From: an uncultured Novosphingobium sp. | Lineage (GTDB): Bacteria; Pseudomonadota; Alphaproteobacteria; Sphingomonadales; Sphingomonadaceae | DNA: 5,787 nucleotides | Assembly: GCA_937860195.1 (NCBI GenBank) | Contig: CALMBN010000047.1 | Span: forward strand, 1-5,787 | Direction of reading: 5' to 3' | Shown: positions 1 through 5,786 of the stretch, in pieces | Numbering within the stretch: position 1 is the stretch's first letter | How the letters are laid out: every line of letters begins with the position of its first letter | Translations under genes and position numbers: made by a program | Notes under the pieces: model-generated | What the model was told of the DNA's origin: nothing | Databases searched by the model: none | What the model saw: the letters and a program-made list of their open reading frames with translations, nothing else

Positions 1-2
1 CA

Positions 3-647
3 GCCGTGGTGGTGTCGCTGAAAAAGACAGGCATCGCGCCAGGCGACGCGACGGCGGAACAGTTGGATGCGGCGGCGGAATTGGCCGAGCAATTTAGTTT
101 TGGCGAGTTGCGCATCACGCATATGCAAAATTTAGTGTTGGCAGATGTGCCGCAAAGCGAGCTGTTTGCGTTGTGGGAGCAAGCCAAAAGATTGGGCATG
201 GCGACTGCGAATATCGGGCTGCTTACCGATATGATTTGCTGCCCTGGTGGCGATTTTTGTACGCTGGCGAATGCGCGTTCTATCCCGCTGGCAAAAGCTC
301 TCGCCGAGTGTTTTGAGGACATGGATTTTCAGCATGACATCGGCGAGCTGGAGATGAATATTTCGGGTTGCATCAACGCCTGCGGACATCACCATGCCGG
401 TCACATCGGGATTCTGGGTGTCGATAAGAAGGGGTTGGAGAACTATCAACTGCTGCTCGGCGGGTGCGAGGGCGACGATACCTCGCTCGGCACGATTACC
501 GGCCCGGGATTCTCCGAGGACGGAATCGTCGATGCCATCGAGACCGCCACCGAGGTTTACCTGGCCAACAAGCAGGGTGAAGAGCGCTTCCTCGATACCT
601 ACCGCCGGGTCGGCATGGCCCCATTCAAGGAGGCGATCTATGGGTGA
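3..647 (+). CDS. cysI: Siroheme-dependent nitrite/sulfite reductase, C-terminal part (5' truncated)
   Basis: Hemoprotein of assimilatory sulfate reduction; it reduces sulfite to sulfide with six electrons in the cytoplasm. The frame is open to the left edge, so the N-terminal half is missing and the GTG at 6 is not a real start. Counting residues from position 6, a ferredoxin-like half-domain carries RITHMQN (36-42). Then come the siroheme/[4Fe-4S] cysteine motifs: C79-x5-C85 (CPGGDFC) and C122-x3-C126 (CINAC), followed by GHIGILGVDKKG. All four cluster ligands are present. It is first in a sulfate-assimilation operon and overlaps the next gene by 8 bases. Oddly, codon use changes inside the gene: up to about 360 all six Phe are TTT and all four Asn are AAT, and after about 380 Phe is TTC and Asn is AAC (see findings). 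Nitrite reductase is a possible alternative, but the cysH neighbour favours sulfite reductase. Confidence 0.9.
   Translation, partial: AVVVSLKKTGIAPGDATAEQLDAAAELAEQFSFGELRITHMQNLVLADVPQSELFALWEQAKRLGMATANIGLLTDMICCPGGDFCTLANARSIPLAKALAECFEDMDFQHDIGELEMNISGCINACGHHHAGHIGILGVDKKGLENYQLLLGGCEGDDTSLGTITGPGFSEDGIVDAIETATEVYLANKQGEERFLDTYRRVGMAPFKEAIYG
627..633 (+). promoter_or_regulatory. Shine-Dalgarno AAGGAGG for the DUF934 gene
   Basis: AAGGAGG lies inside the end of the cysI reading frame, 6 bases before the ATG at 640. It fixes that ATG as the start of the DUF934 gene and rejects the longer in-frame open stretch that begins further upstream inside cysI. Confidence 0.8.
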
Positions 648-1068
648 TGTCCAATTCCGCTTTCGCGATGACGAACCTGTCGCCGACCCCGGCGTGACTG
701 TGGACGTGTTCGGGTCCCAAACCAACGCCGCCGCTGTCCGGCTCGAACCGGGTGACGATGCCCGCGATCTGCTGCCGCATCTGGACCGGATCAGGCTGGT
801 CGAAGTCAACTTCCCGGTCTTTACCGATGGCCGCGGGTTCACTTCGGCACGGGTGTTGCGTGAGGCGGGCTACACCGGCGAACTGCGCGCGGTGGGCGAG
901 CTGCCAGTCGATCATTTGGGCCATCTGCGGCGCTGCGGGTTTGATGCCTTTGCCCCCGACATCCCGCTGAACCCAGCCGACGCCGAAGCGGCTTTGGCGC
1001 GATTGAACCACGTCTATCAACCTGCAGCTGATGGCCGCGTGCCGATCTGGAACCTGCGGCATGGCTGA
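640..1068 (+). CDS. DUF934 family protein of the sulfate-assimilation operon
   Basis: A 142-residue soluble protein without signal peptide or membrane segment. The family is recognised from its conserved core VEVNFPVFTDGRGFTSAR (about residues 54-71), LREAGYTGELRAVGE (about 73-87) and RRCGFDAF further on. I know DUF934 as a short protein regularly encoded between sulfite reductase and (P)APS reductase genes in proteobacteria; its biochemical role is unknown to me. It may assist the sulfite or APS reductase, but this is inference from gene order only. The start is set by a strong AAGGAGG six bases upstream. It overlaps the end of cysI (ATGGGTGA) and the start of cysH (ATGGCTGA) by 8 bases each, so the three genes are very probably co-transcribed and translationally coupled. 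Confidence 0.88.
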   Translation: MGDVQFRFRDDEPVADPGVTVDVFGSQTNAAAVRLEPGDDARDLLPHLDRIRLVEVNFPVFTDGRGFTSARVLREAGYTGELRAVGELPVDHLGHLRRCGFDAFAPDIPLNPADAEAALARLNHVYQPAADGRVPIWNLRHG

Positions 1069-1846
1069 AGCCGCGCGCCGCATCGATGTGCTCGATACCT
1101 CCGCGCGGTTTACTGCGGCGGATGCCGATGCACTCAATGCGCGCTTTGCGGGAGTCGCCTCGCAAGAGATGCTGGGCACGGTTTTGCGCGAAGGCCTCGC
1201 TGGGCGGATCGCGGCGGTTTCCAGCTTCGGCGCTGAAAGCGCGGTGCTGCTCCACCTAATCGCCAGCATCGATCCTGCCGTGCCGGTGCTGTTCCTCGAA
1301 ACCGGCAAGCACTTTCCGGAGACACTGGCCTATCGCGACGAAATTACCGCGCGGCTGGGTCTGACAAATCTGATCAACCTGACCCCCGATCCCGCGCTGC
1401 TGGCCAAGCGTGATGAAAGCGGCCTGCGCTGGTCCTACGATCCCGATGGTTGCTGCGAAATTCGCAAGGTTCTGCCGCTGGTGGGGGCGCTGGCCGGGTT
1501 CGATGCCAGTTTCACCGGCCGCAAAGGCTTTCAAAGCGCGACCCGCGCCGGGCTCGCCCGGTTCGAACTGGATGCCACCGACGTGCAGGGCCGGCTCAAG
1601 GTCAATCCGCTGGCCGACTGGTCGAGCGACCAGATCGCCAGTTATTTCGCCGCTACCGGCCTGCCCGCGCATCCCTTGGTGGCGCAAGGTTATCCGTCAA
1701 TCGGCTGTTCGCCCTGCACCAGCATGGTTGCCCTCGGAGAAGACGCCCGCGCTGGCCGCTGGAAGGGCTGGGACAAGACCGAATGCGGCATCCATGCCGA
1801 TGGCGCCGCAGAGGCACTGCCGCCGGGCTACGATCCCGCTTTCTAG
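1061..1846 (+). CDS. cysH: Phosphoadenylyl-/adenylyl-sulfate reductase (APS-type, [4Fe-4S])
   Basis: A 261-residue cytoplasmic enzyme that reduces adenylyl sulfate (APS, or PAPS) to sulfite with thioredoxin-type reductant. The nucleotide-binding PP-loop is SSFGAES (54-60), followed by LETGKHFPET (79-88) and TGRKGFQSATRA (152-163). The catalytic cysteine is C242 in ECGIH near the C terminus. The pair C131-C132 plus C216-x2-C219 is the [4Fe-4S] signature that separates APS reductases from the cluster-free PAPS reductases of enteric bacteria, so APS is the likely substrate. Length fits the family. The ATG at 1061 overlaps the DUF934 stop by 8 bases; I see no clear Shine-Dalgarno, so translation probably depends on the upstream gene. 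A longer reading from 1031 would add ten residues inside DUF934 and has less support. The stop TAG shares a CTAG with the stop of the convergent regulator gene. Confidence 0.95.
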   Translation: MAEAARRIDVLDTSARFTAADADALNARFAGVASQEMLGTVLREGLAGRIAAVSSFGAESAVLLHLIASIDPAVPVLFLETGKHFPETLAYRDEITARLGLTNLINLTPDPALLAKRDESGLRWSYDPDGCCEIRKVLPLVGALAGFDASFTGRKGFQSATRAGLARFELDATDVQGRLKVNPLADWSSDQIASYFAATGLPAHPLVAQGYPSIGCSPCTSMVALGEDARAGRWKGWDKTECGIHADGAAEALPPGYDPAF

Positions 1847-2337
1847 AGCAGGTCCTCGAAAAACAGGCTGACCAGTCCTGCCTGGCTCGTCACCCCGGCC
1901 TTGGCATAGACTTGGCTCAGCTGCGCGCGGACCGTGCCTTGGGCCGCGCCGCGCATCTCGGCAATTTCGGTGACATCGCAGCCTTTCAGGGCAAACAAAG
2001 CAACATCGGCCTCAGCGGCGGTCAGCCCCCAGTCACCGAACTGGACGGTGAGATGATCGGCTAGCGCGCCGCGCGCCACGGCCAGGGCTTTTTCACTCAG
2101 GTTCGCCTCAGCCAACAGCATGCGCAAGTGCCAGGCTCCCAGCACTACTCCAGCCAGCAGCGAAATCGCAACGAACGCTTCGATCACGATGTGCCAGGTG
2201 AACCCGTCTTCAATCACATCGCCAAATGCATCGGCGACAAAGAACGTGGCCGCCACCGCCTGGACCACAACCACAGTCGCGACCAGCATGGGCTGCCGTT
2301 CGCGGCGCTTGAGCTGGTTCTGTGGACCTTTTGCCAT
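1843..2337 (-). CDS. Membrane-anchored LuxR-family (GerE-type HTH) transcriptional regulator
   Basis: A 164-residue protein that I assign to no named regulator. A basic N terminus (KRRER at 10-14) precedes two predicted membrane helices, about 17-36 and 49-70, with a short acidic loop (DVIEDG) between. A charged linker (about 71-95) leads to a C-terminal LuxR/GerE helix-turn-helix, about 103-160: LTAAEADVALFALKG, DVTEIAEMRG, then the recognition-helix region GTVRAQLSQVYAKAGV. There is no response-regulator receiver and no obvious ligand domain; the membrane part is probably the sensor (inference). C120, in the first HTH helix region, is the only cysteine. The start ATG is set by AGGAGG four bases upstream. 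It begins 11 bases after the cytochrome b561-like gene and is very likely co-transcribed with it. It runs convergent to cysH, overlapping it at the stop codons. Confidence 0.88.
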   Translation of the reverse strand: MAKGPQNQLKRRERQPMLVATVVVVQAVAATFFVADAFGDVIEDGFTWHIVIEAFVAISLLAGVVLGAWHLRMLLAEANLSEKALAVARGALADHLTVQFGDWGLTAAEADVALFALKGCDVTEIAEMRGAAQGTVRAQLSQVYAKAGVTSQAGLVSLFFEDLL

Positions 2338-2341
2338 TGCC

Positions 2342-2347
2342 CCTCCT
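2342..2347 (-). promoter_or_regulatory. Shine-Dalgarno AGGAGG for the LuxR-type regulator
   Basis: On the minus strand AGGAGGGGCA precedes the ATG whose first base is 2337, with four bases between AGGAGG and the start. It sits directly after the TGA (2349-2351) of the cytochrome gene. Ribosomes finishing the cytochrome gene could therefore re-initiate here. Confidence 0.7.
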
Positions 2348-2348
2348 G

Positions 2349-3044
2349 TCAGCCTCGGCGGTTACCCCCCGGAAGCATTGCCTCGACGATCTCACGGCCC
2401 GAGCGGCGGGTTTCGAATATCACCCCGGCCAGGTGCAGCGCGATCAGCACATAAAGCAAATTGACCGCGATTTCGTGCACTTCTTCGAAGAGTTCCTCAT
2501 TCTCGCTTTCGCCGTCCGCTTCGCCGCTGTCATTGGCACTGGCCGGCGCGATTACGATGTTGCCGAATTCGGCTTGCGGGCGCGCCGCCTGCTCGTCATC
2601 TTCCGCCTTATCGCGGGCTTCAGCTCTTTCGCCCTCTCCGCGCTCGCCGCTGACTGCGGAAGGGTCGGCAGGCGGCGGTCCCGACATGGCGATGCCGCTG
2701 CCGGTGATCACCAGCAAAGTTGCCCAGATCGCATAGGCCATCAATGCTCCCAGCGGATTGTGCGATTGGTGCCGGGTCACTTCCCCGCGGCTGATTTCGC
2801 CGAGGTGATCGATCGCACGGCCGGGACTGGGTGGAAAGGCCGAAAAGCGCGCATTGGCCGGACCGATCAGCCCCCACAGCAGCCGCAAGGCGAGGAGCGC
2901 GGCGAGGCCATAGCCGACCCAGATGTGCCAGCCGGATCCTTCCTCGGTGGCAATGGCGTTGCCGATTACCGCTGCGACAATACCCCAGTGGGTCAGCTTG
3001 ATGATCGGATCCCAGCGCTTGGGTTTGACGGGTTGATCTTCCAT
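2349..3044 (-). CDS. Cytochrome b561-like (hydrogenase-type cytochrome b) membrane protein with acidic internal loop
   Basis: A 231-residue inner-membrane di-heme b-type cytochrome that would move electrons to or from the quinone pool; its partner is unknown. Four membrane helices are visible, about 14-32, 41-61, 98-119 and 189-210. Likely heme ligands are H19 (KLTHWG), H40 (GWHIWVG), H190 (EEVHEIA) and H204 (ALHLAG). HNPLGALM (95-102) before helix 3 is typical of the family. Unusually, helices 3 and 4 are separated by about 65 residues (roughly 122-188) of low-complexity, strongly charged sequence rich in Glu, Asp, Arg, Ser and Ala. The chosen ATG (first base 3044) has AAGGAG eight bases upstream; the in-frame ATG at 3086 would add 14 residues without a comparable ribosome site. 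It is followed after 11 bases by the LuxR-type regulator. Its role in electron transfer is inferred from the family. Confidence 0.87.
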   Translation of the reverse strand: MEDQPVKPKRWDPIIKLTHWGIVAAVIGNAIATEEGSGWHIWVGYGLAALLALRLLWGLIGPANARFSAFPPSPGRAIDHLGEISRGEVTRHQSHNPLGALMAYAIWATLLVITGSGIAMSGPPPADPSAVSGERGEGERAEARDKAEDDEQAARPQAEFGNIVIAPASANDSGEADGESENEELFEEVHEIAVNLLYVLIALHLAGVIFETRRSGREIVEAMLPGGNRRG

Positions 3045-3052
3045 GGCAGCTG

Positions 3053-3058
3053 CTCCTT
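3053..3058 (-). promoter_or_regulatory. Shine-Dalgarno AAGGAG for the cytochrome b561-like gene
   Basis: AAGGAG on the minus strand lies eight bases before the ATG at 3044. It decides between this start and the upstream in-frame ATG at 3086. The surrounding gap, 3045-3141, holds no convincing sigma-70 promoter that I can see. Confidence 0.65.
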
Positions 3059-3130
3059 GCACGGGGACACGTCGAACCATGGCCACGGATCAGGCCTGGC
3101 GCGAGACACAGGCGCTTAAATCAACCGGCA

Positions 3131-3144
3131 TAAGCAGCTGCTTA
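3131..3144. repeat. Perfect 14-base palindrome at the end of the SDR gene
   Basis: TAAGCAGCTGCTTA equals its own reverse complement. Its last three bases on the plus strand (3142-3144) are the TAA stop of the SDR gene on the minus strand. It could be an operator half of the cytochrome promoter region or a small hairpin (five-base stem with AGCT loop). No T-run follows in either direction, so a rho-independent terminator is unlikely. Chance is possible. Confidence 0.4.
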
Positions 3145-4047
3145 GAGCCAACGCATCTCCTGATACCATTCAGCCGTCGCTTTCAACCCTTCGCGGGTCG
3201 GCACGAGCGGCTGCCACAGGCCGCGTGGCGGACGGGCACCATTGGTCACGACCCAGTCGGGATGGCTCATATAGCCCACCCGGTCAGGGGTCAGACGGGC
3301 TTTGCTGCGGCGAACCAGCCGGTCAGCGCGGGCTGCGCGTTCGAGCGAAGCGCGGCTGAGATGGATCACCCACGGGCGGCGGCCCATCGCCCAGCCGATC
3401 GCGCGCGCAAGCTCATAGTGAGTCCAGCCACCCTCCCGGCCATCATCGGGTTCAAAAGTCTGGTGTGTCACCCCCTCGCCGCCAGCGACAAGCACGAGCA
3501 GTAACCGGACGAGATCATCGACATGGATCAGCGAGGACCGGCCATCTTTGGGCGGCACCGGCAACAAACCCCAGCGGGCCATCCGGAACATTTCAAAATA
3601 GTCGACATCGCGCGGCCCATAGATTCCCGGCGGACGGACGATGGTCCAGTCCAGCCCGGAAGCCATGACCAGCTTTTCAGCACGGGACTTGCTGGCACCA
3701 TAGGCTGACAGTTCCGGCTCACGCGCGGAAAGCGAGGAGACCTGGATCAAGCGTTGCACGCCTTCGGCCAGACAGGCTTCGATCACATTCAGCGTGCCTG
3801 TAACATTACCGCGTGCGAACTGCGCAGCTTCGTTGACCACCCCGGCGATGTGGATCACCGCCTCTGCTCCAGATACCAGCTGACGAAGTGCAGGCTTGTT
3901 GTCGAGATCACCCTCAACCCAGTCGATTCCGCTTCGACCGCTTTGAGGTCTACGGGTCAAAGCTTTGATTTGACGCGGTTTGTCGGCGGCCTGGTCGAGC
4001 AGCGCCTGACCAACAAAGCCTGTCGCACCCGTGACCGCTATAGTCAC
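3142..4047 (-). CDS. NAD(P)-dependent epimerase/dehydratase-like SDR protein
   Basis: A 301-residue soluble Rossmann-fold protein of the extended or atypical short-chain dehydrogenase family. With the GTG start, the N terminus opens on strand 1 and the nucleotide-binding loop TGATGFVG (6-13). GDLDN (46-50) and HIAGVVN (66-72) follow, then SSLSA (104-108) and the active-site pair Y116-x3-K120 (YGASK), RPPGIYGP (138-145) and IHVDDLVRL (174-182). The catalytic Tyr/Lys are present, so it may be an active oxidoreductase or epimerase; the substrate cannot be told. The GTG (first base 4047) overlaps the TGA of the glutamate-5-kinase frame as GTGA, which suggests translational coupling; no clear Shine-Dalgarno is seen. 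A longer frame from 4146 lies wholly inside proB and would add 33 residues that are not Rossmann-like. It ends 97 bases before the cytochrome gene on the same strand. Confidence 0.87.
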   Translation of the reverse strand: MTIAVTGATGFVGQALLDQAADKPRQIKALTRRPQSGRSGIDWVEGDLDNKPALRQLVSGAEAVIHIAGVVNEAAQFARGNVTGTLNVIEACLAEGVQRLIQVSSLSAREPELSAYGASKSRAEKLVMASGLDWTIVRPPGIYGPRDVDYFEMFRMARWGLLPVPPKDGRSSLIHVDDLVRLLLVLVAGGEGVTHQTFEPDDGREGGWTHYELARAIGWAMGRRPWVIHLSRASLERAARADRLVRRSKARLTPDRVGYMSHPDWVVTNGARPPRGLWQPLVPTREGLKATAEWYQEMRWL

Positions 4048-5786
4048 AGCAGCACCATCTGGTCGCGATGGATCACCGCCGGGCGCGGAGCGTAACCGAG
4101 AATCGCGGCGTGTTCGATCGATTGGCGCCCCATCAGGTGGGCGCATTCGGCGGCATCGTATTCGGCGAGGCCGTGCGCGAGCGTGACTCCGGCTTCACTG
4201 CGCACCGCCACAGCATCGCCGCGCTCGAACTCGCCTTCAACCTGCACGACCCCGGCAGCAAGCAGGCTAGAGCCTTTGCCCAGTGCCCGCGCCGCGCCGG
4301 CATCGACTATCAGCGCGCCTTTCAGCCGCAACCTTCCCGCCAGCCAGGCCTTCCGCGCGCCATCCTTGCGGCGGGGCAGAAAGAGCGTGCCGATCCCTTG
4401 CTGGGTCGCACGGGCAATCGGTGCGTCATGGAGGCCAGAAGCAATAGCAAGCGCGATCCCGGCGCGCTCAGCGATTTCAGCTGCTTGCAACTTGCTGGTC
4501 ATCCCTCCGGAGCCCAAACCGCTGGAGCTACCATCGCTGGCCATCGCGTGGATCTCGGCGCTCACGCCGTGCACTTCATTGAGCAGTTTCGCGGCAGGAT
4601 CAGCCGGGTTGCGATTAAACAGCCCATCCACGTCAGACAGCAGCAGAACCGCACTCGCCTGTGCTGCTTGGGCGACCCGCGCGGCCAGCCGGTCGGCGGA
4701 GGGCGGGTCGGTGCGGGCAAGACAACGCGCGGTAAGAAGGCGGGTGGCGCTCGCCCAGATCTCGTGGGACCCCCGCTCGAAGTTGAGACCGGCGTTCTCG
4801 GAGAGCGAGGCGCCCCGGTTGAGATCTCCCGTGAGAATCATCAGCTGAGTTCCGGCGAGCCCGAGGAGGGCTTCCTCGAAGGGGCGGTGGACGCCTCGGG
4901 CCGACTCCGACGCGCGCCGTGCTCCTTCAAGGTCGGCCTCGGCGGCGGCGATATCCGCGGTGGCGAGGGCGTAGCCCGCGCGTTGAAGCAAGGCGTCGGC
5001 AAGATCACGGCCGGTACCGCGGGCTGCGTTACGGACCGCGGTTTCGGCATCTTCGAGCGCCCCGCGCAGCCGGCCCTGGGAAAGTTTGATCTGCGAGCGA
5101 TAGGACAGGAAACCCACCGCGAGAGAAGGATCGCCTTCGGGCGGCGTCTCGGATTCCAGCATGTCGGCGCATTGCTTCAAGTCGCCGAGCAGGTCGAAGC
5201 ACCGCGCGAGGCGCAGGCGATTTCGCAAGGACCCCCTGATCATCCCGGCCCGCCCGATGGCTTCCATCTCCGCTTCCGAGTTGGCGCGCGCGTCCGTCAC
5301 GAAGCCGCGACGGATCTGGATGGAAGCGATATGCCCGCAGATGGCGGCCTCGATCGCAAGGGCGTCGGCCTCACGCGCGCGGAGCAGGCCGCGTTCCAGG
5401 ATGGAGAGGGCGAGGTCCGGATCGGCCTCCAGGCACAGCCGGGCCGCGTCGAGAGCGCTTTGCGCCTGCAGCAGGCGATCGCCGCTCTCGTCGGAGATCT
5501 TCATCGCGCGGCCCACCGCCTCGCGCAATCCGGGAAGGTTCTGCGCGACACGCTGGATCCGGGCGGTGAGGAACGCGGTCTTGATGCGCTCGCTGGGGCC
5601 GAATTCCCCGAGCGCCTCGGTGGAGCCTTCGGCCGCCTCGGCGTAGCGCAGCGCGCCTTGAATGTCCTCGGATTTGAGCTGCGAATCGACGAGGCCCTCG
5701 TACAGGCGGGTGGCGAGACGAGGGGCGCTGCTCCCAAAGGCCGCGGCGAGGGCTCCTCGGAACCGCGTGACCGCCGCGTCGGTGTG
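4044..5786 (-). CDS. proB: Hybrid open frame: TPR-like N-terminal region joined to the C-terminal part of glutamate 5-kinase
   Basis: One uninterrupted frame of 580 residues, open at the right edge; the first possible start I noticed inside, a TTG at 5528, is not a likely real one. The last ~216 residues (4047-4694) are glutamate 5-kinase, the first enzyme of proline synthesis. They show DRLAARVAQAA, LLLSDVDGLF, the ATP-site SGLGSGGMTSKLQAAEIA, then a PUA domain from about 4330 (GALIVDAGAA, GKGSSLLAAGV, FERGDAVAV), ending AVIHRDQMVLL. E. coli ProB has 367 residues and this segment matches about its 150-367. The amino-terminal half, with the Lys-x-Gly-Ser phosphate site, the glutamate-binding region and the GDN part of GDND, is replaced by helical repeats. 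As it stands the product could not be an active kinase. The end overlaps the SDR start. An assembly chimera is the likeliest reading; a true fusion is the alternative. Confidence 0.75.
   Translation of the reverse strand, partial: HTDAAVTRFRGALAAAFGSSAPRLATRLYEGLVDSQLKSEDIQGALRYAEAAEGSTEALGEFGPSERIKTAFLTARIQRVAQNLPGLREAVGRAMKISDESGDRLLQAQSALDAARLCLEADPDLALSILERGLLRAREADALAIEAAICGHIASIQIRRGFVTDARANSEAEMEAIGRAGMIRGSLRNRLRLARCFDLLGDLKQCADMLESETPPEGDPSLAVGFLSYRSQIKLSQGRLRGALEDAETAVRNAARGTGRDLADALLQRAGYALATADIAAAEADLEGARRASESARGVHRPFEEALLGLAGTQLMILTGDLNRGASLSENAGLNFERGSHEIWASATRLLTARCLARTDPPSADRLAARVAQAAQASAVLLLSDVDGLFNRNPADPAAKLLNEVHGVSAEIHAMASDGSSSGLGSGGMTSKLQAAEIAERAGIALAIASGLHDAPIARATQQGIGTLFLPRRKDGARKAWLAGRLRLKGALIVDAGAARALGKGSSLLAAGVVQVEGEFERGDAVAVRSEAGVTLAHGLAEYDAAECAHLMGRQSIEHAAILGYAPRPAVIHRDQMVLL
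4692..5786 (-). other. TPR-like helical-repeat region of foreign origin (5' and 3' ends missing)
   Basis: About 364 residues before the ProB part, all alpha-helical and rich in Ala, Leu, Arg and Glu, in repeating pairs typical of tetratricopeptide-like repeats. Examples are ALRYAEAAEGSTEALGEFG, ALSILERGLLRAREADALA, LRLARCFDLLGDLKQCADML and GALEDAETAVRNAARG. There is no signal peptide, membrane segment or catalytic motif. Such long irregular TPR tails occur at the C-terminal ends of large serine/threonine kinase or AAA-ATPase regulators, for example in myxobacteria; this comparison is from memory and unproved. Leucine codons differ from the ProB part: in the ~95 residues examined before the junction CTG is 1 of 16, with CTC and CTT dominating, while in the ProB part CTG is the commonest codon. 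That points to a different source genome. Confidence 0.65.

Noticed and set aside
132..842. Long minus-strand open frame opposite cysI and DUF934
   Set aside because: It has Arg/Ser-rich composition without domain motifs, and lies opposite two well-recognised genes. It is a GC-rich shadow.
1450..2064. Plus-strand open frame of about 200 residues across the end of cysH
   Set aside because: It is out of frame with cysH, which has all its catalytic motifs, and continues antisense to the regulator. There is no recognisable domain.
3045..3086. Longer start for the cytochrome gene at 3086
   Set aside because: The extra residues (MAMVRRVPVQGAAA) have no ribosome site. The ATG at 3044 has AAGGAG at good distance and gives the usual short N terminus before helix 1.
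2322..3119. Plus-strand open frame of 265 residues opposite the cytochrome b561-like gene
   Set aside because: The minus-strand frame has four membrane helices, heme histidines and a ribosome site. The plus frame shows no coherent protein.
4031..4047. Inverted repeat GTGAC-N7-GTCAC at the SDR start codon
   Set aside because: The five-base stem is largely fixed by coding needs (the GTGA overlap and the Val-Thr codons), so it is weak evidence for a regulatory hairpin.
4183..4848. Plus-strand open frame of 221 residues opposite proB
   Set aside because: It is antisense to clear ProB motifs and is made of Ala/Ser/Arg/Pro shadow sequence.
5501..5737. Small minus-strand frame near the right end
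   Set aside because: It is in a different frame from the continuous TPR-like frame, which runs through to the window edge. It is Arg/Pro/Ser-rich shadow sequence.
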